The translations under genes were made by a program, and so were the position numbers. Of a DNA stretch of 64,000 nt, positions 48,628-57,723 are shown piece by piece (position 1 is the first letter of the stretch; each line of letters opens with the position of its first letter). The notes beneath the pieces were generated by a model. That model saw only the letters and a list, made by a program, of their open reading frames with translations. It searched no databases and had not been told where the DNA came from. Source of the DNA: Ischnura elegans. Taxonomy: Eukaryota; Arthropoda; Insecta; Odonata; Coenagrionidae. The stretch spans positions 79,752,866 to 79,816,865 of the forward strand of contig NC_060252.1 in assembly GCF_921293095.1 (NCBI RefSeq), read 5' to 3'.

Positions 48628-51600
48628 ATTAAATCACATCTTTTAAACTTGCAAGTAGAGTTTAGAGAGGCATCGTAATTTAATCAGCATAGGTTTATGC
48701 ATGTTAAAGAGTACATAGTACATCTTTCATTAAGGGCATCTTCCGTCCCGAGAGAATTGCATGCAGTCTTTGCCTGATAGTTTTTCCCTACTGAGAAAGA
48801 CATGTTAAGCCAAAGCTTCATGTGAGCAAGAAACGGTTATGAAGATAATGAAATGGCCACAATATCGGATCCTTACCTGATTGGCTTTCAACACCATATA
48901 TTGACAATCCTTACTTAGGCCTATAATTTTGTTCCCAGCATTTACATTATTTCGGTATTTCCATTTAATCCATAATGTATGGAACGTACTGCTTCGTTCC
49001 CTATAGCAGGGTTTCTATTTTGTGAAATAAAAGAGAAAATGATATACTCCGTCTAACTTGAGCAAGAAAACTCCAACTCAAGCGCAGCTTTTTCACTAAC
49101 ATACGTTTGAGATGTGATCAGATTATATCAAATAATGTCGCAGAATCACAATATAATGCAATTGAAATGCCTATTTGTCTAATCTCAGTTTATCCCACAT
49201 ATAACATGCAGTATTATTTCACTTTAATATCGGCAGTACAAAGGGTATAAAAAGCTGAATCTTATTAGGTGATAGATATTATAATAATTTTGAACGCTCA
49301 TGGTGAGTCATGGCCAGCAGATTCTAAACTGAAACAAATATTAACGAAGGTATCAGAAGAGAGAGCACTGAATCTTCTTACGAAGGAAAGAGTGGCCTTA
49401 TTACAGAGACAGAAATGTTAACATGGAAGCTTCTATATTATTTCAACCCCAGCTCCATGTTCTCATTTTTTTTAACTTTGTTGGGAGGTTACACAGAATA
49501 AATCAAATTCATACTTTCTCAACCGGCTGAATAATGTATGAACCGTGCTTTGATAATAACTTCCATTCGGAATGACGGATTGATAAACATGAAGGAGGAG
49601 ATTTGAATGGCAAAGGTATGAAAAAATGATCGCGAATCAGAGACGAAATAATAATGACACAGCTCCTCAGATTTTGGATACAAGACGTCGATAGGAATGC
49701 CAGGTAGGGGAGATGGAATAAGAAACACCAAAAAATATACAAGGAAGGAGGAAACTCGAAATTCGCACGTTCTACGAAAGTGTCAATGGCTTAGATAACG
49801 CTAATACATTATTTGCGTTTTATTAATGTTAAAATGTAATCTTACTAATCGTATATCCGTTTTAATTCATGGTAACGTTAGAATTGATCCGAACTTAATG
49901 TAATTATAATAAGACAGCACCTAAGACATGGCACTATTTGCACACGGCGTGTTTTATATGAAAGCCTGAAGAGTACATATAGGGTGAACGCAATAATGGT
50001 AGCCAAAAATGAAATTATAATTGGGACCGGGATGAAGATATTTTTTAAGAGAATAAGAATTTAATTGATATTAAAAAAGTCTCTCAGTCAAATTGAAACA
50101 TTTTCCTTAATTTATGATGAAAAGTAATAATCTGAATATATTGATGAGGTGTGATGCGTGTGTGCACTTTAATTTTGACCGCAAGAGCCAATTTCCAGTC
50201 TTCCAAAATTATGAGGACATTCAAGTTTATCTCAAGTCAATTCATTTCCTGAAAACAAAATAACATGGGAACATAAAAAGTATTTATTTTCCTGAAGCTG
50301 CCTTTACTGCTGGAAAAAAAAACTTTTCATTTCATCTATCGGTACAACCTACTCGGTTATATTCCCAGCGTCAAGAACAACAAATATTTAACTATACGAA
50401 TATACTTTCTTCTTATTATAATGTAAAATGCATAATATGGACCAGTTTTTCTTTAAGTGGGTGGAAGAAGGTAAAAAAAGTGCGTAGAAGAAGAGAATAT
50501 ATAATTTAAAAGAGAAATAATAGCACTGTTGGGCAAAATAGATGAGTATATCCATATTGCCCAACTCCACTGTATATCTCAATGAAATAAAGTACAGCTA
50601 TGTGTCTTCAGGGGGAAATCCGCATGGCTTTTAATAAAATAATGTGCAAAAGAGTTCTATCGATTTACAACATGCAAGATTTCTCATACTTTTTCAACCG
50701 GACTCTCATGTGCGGTCAGCCGTGACGTTTGGGAAGTTAAAGCAAAAACCTAACTGCGCGCAATTTACTCTAGACAAATTCTGAGGACAGAGGGTACTTC
50801 GTACAATAACATCTCAAGAACTGCTCAAGTGCTCACGTTTTTCGCATATCTGTCAAATGATAAGTTCAACGTTTGGTCGAACCCTTATTCCGTATATTGT
50901 CAAATGCGGAATTTTTTGGTCTTTCTAAGGGAGAGAACCAGCAAAACCCCTTTCCAGCCACCCCTAACATGTACTGGTGATTGATTTATCTTTTCAAATT
51001 TATGAATCCCGTCGTATAGGTCGAAGAAAATTAGCGGCCGGCATCTCAGTCCCTCGTTACCACACCTTGATATAAACTCTGTTATTTTCAGACAGCAAAT
51101 TCACAACGTTATTACCGATAAATTTGCATTAGAATTGACTTTATTAGCTTAGATAGTTTTTTAGTAATGCAAATGTGCTATCTGTCTGTGCCAATTTACA
51201 AGCCCGCAACTGTAGAAAAATATCCCGCTTTTTCAACTTGAAAAGATGTACGTAGAATTTCTGACAAAGAATGACTTGTTAGCTCCTTCTCCAAACCTAT
51301 ATGGGATGATTTTTAGTAAATTGTGGAGTGTGGCAGGGAGCGTTTACTGCAAGCGCTGTGGAGAAGATGAACATGCCTAGCGTAATTTATGGACATCATT
51401 GAATAAGGAAAAAGCGGATGGGTAAGAATTCAAGAAAATGCATTTTTCTGTAATTGTATTCTATTAGATAACAAACTACTTGCTACCGTTGAATGATCTA
51501 AATTATTTCAGCGACAAATTGGCTCTAAGAGCGTAACATTTTTTGACCTGCATCAAAACGTAGTGTTTGCGGAAGTTAAGGAAACATAGAAGTACGAGAG

Positions 51601-51773
51601 GAATGGGAATTTCTTTTTATAATGTGAAAATGAATCACACGTTTCGGAGTACGAGGCGCAGATTTATCCGGAAATTCGATAAAGACTTTAACATCTTTTT
51701 ACACCCGCATTACATGGCCAGTAAAACTACCGATTAAGTTGGTGCGTAATTTTCCGCGGCGTTGTCTAGATGA
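48628..51773. other. AT-rich intergenic DNA
   Basis: Nothing recognised apart from weak resemblance of 50.9 kb to the repeat family at 53.5/55.7 kb. Confidence 0.4.
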
Positions 51774-52398
51774 TGTCTCCATGCTTCTGGGTTTCACCAC
51801 GTGGATTTTTTTTGCAACGACAGTATCTCCGGTATTCCAATCGGCGCCTTCAGGTCGATGTCGGGATTCAATTTTTGGTGATTTATATAGTGCATTCTTG
51901 GCGCCAATTTTTCATGCTGGATGCTAATAGGTCCACCTTTTTTTTCTCTTATGACCCTCTTCCACGAGTTGTGGAGAGGGTAGCCGTCTTCTCTATTCAT
52001 GTGTTTAGGTGTCTTTAATATTTCGATAGCCTCCCTTATTAGCCTGGGATAATATCTTTTTTCTTCTGCAACAACTGTTGCTTCGTCAAACAGTGTCTGG
52101 TGTCCGGGTTCATTCCATGCATGCTCCGCAATGGTGGAGGGCTGAAATTGCTTATTTCTTGTGGCTCTTCTGTGTTCATGGATACGCACTTTCATTGATC
52201 TACACGTCTCTCCTATGTAGTCTTTGACACATGAACATGGCACCTTACAGACACCTTCTTGAAAATTGGCGCCAAGAATTCACTATATAAGTCACCAAAA
52301 ATTGCATCCCGACATTGACCTGAAGACGCCGGTTGCAATACCGGAGAAACTGTCGTCGCAAAGAAAATCCACGCGGTGAAACCCAGAATCATGGAGAC
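51774..52398 (-). mobile_element. Penelope-like element 3' fragment with inverted terminal copies
   Basis: A 5'-truncated Penelope-like retroelement on the minus strand. It keeps the endonuclease domain and is bounded by about 140-bp inverted repeats: 51774-51914 (its own 3' end, including the last codons) and 52259-52398 (an inverted copy of the same segment). Inverted, 5'-truncated copies next to the main body are known for this family. The outer copy holds CTGAAGA (52320-52326), a stem CCGGT...ACCGG and GAAAC (52346-52350) followed by GTC, matching the hammerhead core order reported for Penelope-like terminal repeats; the inner copy has a decayed version (51823-51853). The reverse transcriptase is missing. 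Confidence 0.8.
51794..52255 (-). pseudogene. GIY-YIG endonuclease domain of a Penelope-like element
   Basis: An open minus-strand frame of about 154 codons, interrupted upstream by the inverted terminal repeat, so it has no proper start. It begins GVCKVPCSCVKDYIGET: the first signature motif is GVC in place of GIY, and YIG is intact. It continues with the conserved arginine/histidine region CRSMKVRIHEHRR, then IAEHAWNEPGH, and EEKRYYPRLIREAIEI, which holds the catalytic glutamate region. The paired cysteines in PCSC and the downstream histidines correspond to the zinc-binding feature of Penelope-like endonucleases. In an intact element this domain follows the reverse transcriptase and nicks the target. 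Here it is a fragment, though the remaining frame has no stops and thus may be fairly young. Confidence 0.85.
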
Positions 52399-52400
52399 TT

Positions 52401-53094
52401 TAAAATACCGATTTTTGGCCTCGCGCTGATGCATCTTGCATTTCTATCAGCGTATGACATATTTTCGCTCCTTTGCCAGACTATCGTAGCCCGCTTTTTC
52501 CTACTGTGGAGTATGAGTAATTTCAACCGATTCGGGCGAAATATAGTGGAAGTCGGCATGTTGAAATGAAAGGTAGTTGCTCCTATCCACAATAATGTAA
52601 TGTGTACGACTAGTTGGAGCTCAGAGAGCCACCATCTGGTGCAAGAGATTGTGGTGCATGGGAACATCACATTTATACTTTTGAGGAAAGGGTGCGGGAG
52701 GATATGACAAGATTGAGGAAGGGGTTGAAGGTGTTTGAAGGCGGGTTTGTGCATGTTTCCCACCCCTTCCTCAAACTTGTCACATGCTCCCCCATCCCTT
52801 TCTCAAAGGAATAATGTGATGGTATCATGTACTACAATATCTTGTACCATATGATGGTTCTGTAAGCCCAGACCCGTCGTACTCATTATATTATTGTGGG
52901 AAGTGTAACTACCCTTCATTTCAACATGCCGAACTTCCACTATAACACGCCTGAATTGGTCGAAATTATTCATACTCCACAATTGGGGAAAGCTTACTAC
53001 GATGTTTTGGAAAAGGAACGAAAATATGTTATGTGCTGACAAGAATGCTAGATACATCAACCCAAGGCCAAAACCGGTTTTTTACCATGCTATG
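52401..53094. repeat. 0.69-kb palindrome with almost no loop
   Basis: The two halves, meeting near 52750, are imperfect reverse complements over nearly their full length. Matches include GATGCATCTTGCATTTCT versus its diverged complement, ACATATTTTCG, GTGGAGTATGA, TGGTGCAAGAGATTGT and GACAAG-TTGAGGAAGGGG. It begins three bases after the Penelope-like terminal repeat ends. Related single-copy stretches lie at 53405-53600 and 55470-55790. Non-coding; a 124-codon minus frame reflects composition only. Confidence 0.7.
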
Positions 53095-53404
53095 TGGGTG
53101 TCAAAAAATGGGACAGTCAAAATCAAATTTCCAGATAATACTGCGTCTCATAGATACTCCGAAGAGTGGGACTCATTGTCATAATGTGAAAAAATATTCT
53201 CAACCCTCTCGTCCTTCTCTATATACATTTTTCTGCATTCTTTAACTTCCACAATCATTGTATATTGATGCAGGTTGAAAAATTTAATATTCTTTGAGTA
53301 AATGCCTTGCTGAAATAATTTGGATCCTTGGTGGCGAGTAGTAGGCTATCTTTGTGACCTCAATGTCAGAAAATTTCCTTGATTTTTTTATCGCTCCCGC
53401 CAAA

Positions 53405-53600
53405 GAATGATTCATAGTCACGTTATGAAAAAGCGTGCGCGACCCTCTCATACTTCTATGCATGCACTTCATTTCATTGCGGAGTATGAGCCTCAAAGGG
53501 AGAGGACCCACGGATCCCTTTTCAAGTCACTGTTAGCAGGCCGGAAGGGAGAGTTAACCGCAAGTGCTGATCCCATATCACTGGATTCTGCTTATTTTTT
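53405..53600 (+). repeat. Repeat family copy (related to 55.5-55.8 kb)
   Basis: Shares CATTTCATT, GGAGTATGAGCC, AAGGGAGAGG, ACGGATCCCTTTTC, AGTCAC and GAGAGTTAACCGC.AGTGCTG followed by ATCCCATATCACT with 55470-55790; the front part also resembles the palindrome at 52.4-53.1 kb. Confidence 0.65.
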
Positions 53601-53826
53601 CTTTGCGAGGAGCTGGTGTGCCTAGACCAAGTGGGTGTGGGGGGAATGTTTATCGACACGTGCGTTTCCCTTTGCCAATCGGTAGACAGCAGGCGTGGCC
53701 TATCGTTTCGGAAATTCAGTCTCTCTCAGACTTAAGACCTGTCAACGCCATGAATCTTCTCGTGGAGCATTGGTGACAGAACTCACGCGTGCTCTTTGTG
53801 TCTTGTCTTTAAGCATGCCTTTCACC

Positions 53827-54462
53827 CTGGGATGGCAAGTGAAACAAAACGAAAGTGTTTAGGCATAGTTTCGTTCCCGCTCGAAATTAAAATTACCAAG
53901 GAGTTTAGTTTCGATCCGGAACGAAACTTTACTCCTGGGAACAAAACTATATTAATCGAAAATCCGTTGCTCATAGTTATATTTCGATCCCAGAAGTTGA
54001 GTGGAGGGGGAGAAGAGGAAATGTTTTCTACCCATTAAGTTTGACATACGTGTAAATAGGTTAAAAATCTTATTGAGCGTAAAAATCGAATCGCTAGTTT
54101 GCGTTCACCGTTCTCCTGCTGGTGGAAAAAATATGAGTGCCCTATGCATCTAATGGCTATAGGCCAAACCTCTACTTCATTCAACCATACTTCGTACTCG
54201 GTGAGTGGGTCGAAATTATACTGTTCGAAGTTGAATCACGTGGTCCCTCCGGTGAGAAACAGTACCTGTGCTTCGTTTTGTCTCAGAGATTTAGTTTAGT
54301 TTCGACCTAAAGCAGTTTCGACTCCGATTTGGTTGCGACCCGTAGGTTAGCTCCCCGGGTTAAATTATTTTCCGTTTTGTTTAAACAATATGCTCCCGGG
54401 AACCAAATATATTGCAATTTTAATGGTTTTTGACTTTCGTTTAGTTGCGATTGCCATCCCTG
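53827..54462. mobile_element. Non-autonomous hAT-like element with 8-bp target duplication
   Basis: Left end CTGGGATGGCAAGTGAAAC and right end GATTGCCATCCCTG form terminal inverted repeats of the CAGGGATGG type (one change on the left), continuing into ACGAAAG / CTTTCGT. Flanking 8-mers are CTTTCACC (53819-53826) and CTTTAACC (54463-54470), matching at 7 of 8 positions, as expected for an aged hAT target-site duplication. Internal sequence contains several TAGTTTCG- and GTTTCGA-like subrepeats in both orientations. No transposase is encoded, so it would have moved with a transposase supplied elsewhere. Confidence 0.75.
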
Positions 54463-54594
54463 CTTTAACCAACGGTACCGCTTTCAGCGTGGTAGGTGAT
54501 AATGCCAGGGCTTCTGTGAAGGGATTACCCTCAATACCCTACAAATAAGGTGTTATATTGTAATGATAACGGGACCAAAATGCGGAGAAGGTAT

Positions 54595-55352
54595 TTTTTT
54601 AACAACCTCCGATAGCTCAGCAAAATCACCGTACAAGCGACAGGCGGGCACTGCGCAGGTAGGGCAATTGCGCGTCCTCCGCAATACACGCTCAAGTCAT
54701 TCATGAGCGTAAGTCGTTAGTTTAAGGTTTGTAGCAATCTCACTAACTACACTGCCTCAATTGATTCTCTCGCCAAGTGTGCACTGCGGAGATACAGTCA
54801 GAAAACTCGCCGAATGGCTTCAGCATTGACCTTAATGCTGATAAAAGAGATTTTTTAAAATTTAATGCGGCTAGGGAGTGAAAAATTACGTCCACTCCCA
54901 TCCAAAACAAAAGAAGAGGCATGCTGACTTCTGGAAGTGTTCTGATCCATGACAATGCCCGTCACCTCAGCGATAATACAGCCCAACTGCTCCTTGAGCA
55001 ATTTCAATGGGGCATTTTTGATTACCCGCCGTGCAATGCCAACCAATTTCCGAGGGACTTCCACTTTTACGCTGAAATGAAGTTATGGCTCGGATGGAAG
55101 TGTTTTCAAACGGGCGATGAGCCTCATGGCAAAGGCATAATTCATGGGAAGTCATTGGCGGCAACATTCCATGAAGAAGGTACAATAAAGCTTGTCCACT
55201 GCCACGACCAATCACTCAATCGCAGAGGCGATTACGTCCAAAGGACACCACAATTGTGCTCAACATTTAGCAACGAAATATTTTTTAATGAATCACTTCC
55301 TCTTCTGATCATGAACCATCGGAGGTTAAAAAAACGGCCCTCGAACCTATGA
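54595..55352 (+). mobile_element. Decayed mariner-like element, copy 2
   Basis: Second, better preserved copy of the 815-1565 repeat; the two share even the 5' 330 bp that does not resemble a transposase. No terminal inverted repeats or TA duplication identified at either edge. Confidence 0.75.
54921..55352 (+). pseudogene. Mariner transposase C-terminal fragment
   Basis: An uninterrupted 143-codon frame. HDNAR near its start carries the second catalytic Asp. LLLEQFQW and FDYPP follow, and PRDFHFY carries the third Asp, with 34 residues between the two, the DD34D spacing of mariners. The usual YSPDLAPSD block is altered to CNANQFPRD, so the surrounding consensus is degraded although the Asp remains. 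The tail EEGTIKLVHCHDQSLNRRGDYV is typical of the family end. The N-terminal DNA-binding half and the first catalytic Asp are missing, so no activity is expected. Confidence 0.8.
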
Positions 55353-55469
55353 CTGATGCGTTTTTAGTGACAAAATAGGGCGAAAATGCATATTTGGCAA
55401 CTTTAAGTTCGCTCCTACTCTTCTCTCATTACTATCCCTCCCTCATAAGCAAAGCCCTCCTAGAGTGTC

Positions 55470-55790
55470 CGGGATGTCACGATAGCTCACTCGAAAACAT
55501 GTAATGAGCACGTTATAGTATGCATTTCATTTCATCGTGGAATATGAATCCCTTGTACCCACATCATATGGTCATAAAAAATCCCTGGTTTTTTTGCCTT
55601 GGGTTGATGCATCTTGCATTTCTTTCAGCGCATTACATATTTTCGTTCCTTTGCCAAATCATTGTAACGCGCTTTCCTCAATTGTGGAGCCTGAGTCTGG
55701 AAGGGAGAGGCCCGACGGATCCCTTTTCCAGTCACCGCTTCGAGGTTGGCAGAGAGAGTTAACCGCGAGTGCTGATCCCATATCACTAGT
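55470..55790 (+). repeat. Repeat family copy (related to 52.4-53.6 kb)
   Basis: Contains CCTTGGGTTGATGCATCTTG and TTTTCGTTCCTTTGCCA as in the palindrome at 52.4-53.1 kb. It then has GGGAGAGG..CGACGGATCCC and GAGAGTTAACCGCGAGTGCT as in the 53.4-kb copy. It therefore bridges the two and shows that all belong to one longer family. Confidence 0.65.
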
Positions 55791-55799
55791 TCCCCTCGC

Positions 55800-56460
55800 A
55801 AGCCTTTCCTCACGATTCCCCTGCCGCGCCACCTGCACGTTAAGATCAGACTCACACACACAGACATACCTGTCCTCATGCACACTCGCTCATTCGCCAG
55901 AAGAGCACGAGCCATTCATGCCCCGCTCACGTCCTGATAGTCACTACCAAACTCAACTCCCACACATTTCCCCTTCCCACATCACATACACGCTGCATCT
56001 TTTACCCCCACTTCCTTCCATCCCTTCTCCACCCACGCGACTGATACAAACCTCTCCCTACTCCTAATATTCCCTTCAATCCCACCCCCAGTCGGTCTCA
56101 ACAGAGCCTTCTCCCCCACATCCCTTGCGAAGAGGTTTTTTCCTCCTCCTCCCCACCACTTCTTCGCCGATGCCGAAATCGCCTTATTGCGCATGTCCCA
56201 CTCGTCTTGCGGATGGAAGGGGTATCAGAGGATAGGCAAGTGCGGAGAGGGTTAGGGGTTGGGAAGGAGGCAGGTAGGGGATGGTGTGTTGTCGGAGGGG
56301 GTGATATTTCGCGGAGGGAAGGTAGAAGGGGTTGGGGAGGAGAAAAATTTTCGGGGTGGGGAGGAAAATTTCCCACCCCTCTTCCCTTCCCCTACCTTTC
56401 CCCACCCCTTCTCCTTCCTCCCACCCCTCTACACCCCCCACCGTCCCTCTCTTTACGCCG
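55800..56460. other. Polypyrimidine / polypurine / polypyrimidine tract
   Basis: The + strand is C/T-rich to about 56190, G/A-rich from 56205 to 56370, then strongly C/T-rich to 56455. The last two parts are roughly complementary in composition and could fold. Overlapping frames here (up to 176 codons) are low-complexity Pro/Ser/Leu or Gly/Glu and are not genes. Confidence 0.6.
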
Positions 56461-56464
56461 ACGG

Positions 56465-56600
56465 CTTTTACCGTAAGGGGAACCAGTTGCCTCCGAAGCG
56501 CCGTGCGGTGCGTTACCCCTTCAATATCTTGCTCTGCCGCGACATCGCGAAAAGTTTCTCGCGCGACGAGGGTTTATATATCGCGCACCCGAAAAAAAAG
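56465..56600 (+). promoter_or_regulatory. Possible core promoter of the downstream gene
   Basis: CpG-rich sequence (GCGCCGTGCGGTGCG, CTCGCGCGACGAGG) leads into TTTATATAT at 56573-56581. It lies about 0.9 kb before the only convincing coding exon, on the same strand. No Inr or DPE could be assigned with confidence. Confidence 0.25.
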
Positions 56601-57474
56601 AAAAGAAGGAATTCGTCGGAATTGTTCGCGAGTTATAGCATTTTTTTCTTATTTTCATGGGTTAAATATCTTCAACTTTTTTTAACTTCTCTCTTCATTT
56701 ATCAGGAGCGCGAATAAATTTTCGCACACCCGCATGCTAGAGCCGCGCCTATTTTAAGGTTATTCCACGATTTATTTCGCCGAATGTGAGTTATAAGCCC
56801 CGATTGGCGGAGAAAATCCCGAGGCTAAATGGCAATAGGATGAAGATAGCCCAGAACTGACAGTGGCTTCTCAAAAAGTAGTAAGGAGAGGAGGGTTCGA
56901 GTGATTGATGAATGAGGAAAACTTCGCGCAAAAGTCGTAGAGTTTAAAGGAGAGGAAGTAGATTTAAGTACGCTTCGGTTGAGAAGTTAACCCTCAGTGA
57001 GTACTCCTTACATGGTTTTATAGTTGAGATAAATTTATCTACTGCTGTCATGATACACTTGAATGTATGCCATGAGTTAAATCTTCTCACCGCCGATTTT
57101 CCCAGTGGCCTAAAGACTCGATGATTCGAGATCAAGTTAATTCAGAGGATAAAAAGACATACGGAAAGATTCTCCACAGTCATTACTTAGCGAGTGCACC
57201 AGAGTGGGATTACTTTTACCAAAGACAAGACAATTCATGAAGAATAGATACAGAGGCTTTCTACGGGATAAAAAGTACGTCCAGGCGGAGTTTCGACTTT
57301 CCTAAAAAGACTAACTACTGAAATAGGAGCGCTGCAGTGTATAAGAAGAACTATAAGAGTAAGAGGTTTATCAAAAGGTTTCTACATTGGGAATAGTACT
57401 TTTCCACGTTACTGCATCACCGAAGGATGGCTCAAAGGACAATAGGGTGAGTGTGTGTCCCTACGAACGACACC

Positions 57475-57723
57475 ATGCAGCAGCCCATCATGGCACCAGG
57501 GAGTCATTCGCTCCCTCGTGCCCTCAACCACCAGCCCCCGCCGCCGCCGCCCCTGCCTCAGGGCCAGCAACACCAGCTGTCGGCGCTGCCCCTGACGAGC
57601 GCCAACGGGGCAGGAGGCACAGTGACCATTGGCGGCGGCGGCCTCATCGGCCCCGCGGAGCGGCGCGTCTGCTTCCCGGGTGACGGCGAGGAGTGGAGAA
57701 GTGTGACTACCACCGCGAACAAG
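57475..57723 (+). CDS. Likely first coding exon of an unidentified host gene
   Basis: 83 codons from ATG 57475, chosen for its good start context (ACACCATGC) and because the in-frame sequence upstream meets a stop at 57448-57450. The exon ends AAG|GTAGGC, a plausible splice donor in phase 0. It is strongly GC- and CpG-rich against AT-rich flanks. The protein has a His/Gln/Pro-rich beginning with a run of seven prolines, a Gly-rich TVTIGGGGLIGP segment and a more ordered end, RRVCFPGDGEEWRSV. The overlapping +3-frame and minus frames (98 and 109 codons) are Arg/Ala/Pro-rich by-products of the GC content. Low-complexity N-termini of this kind are common in insect transcription factors and signalling proteins, but I do not recognise the family. 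The 5' boundary (UTR or intron) is not resolved. Confidence 0.55.

Noticed and set aside
52389-52763. 124-codon minus frame
   Set aside because: Lies in one arm of a palindrome and is not preserved in the other arm or in related repeat copies.
55537-56067. 176-codon + frame, the longest in the window
   Set aside because: It starts inside a dispersed repeat and continues into a Pro/Ser/His low-complexity pyrimidine tract; no domain.
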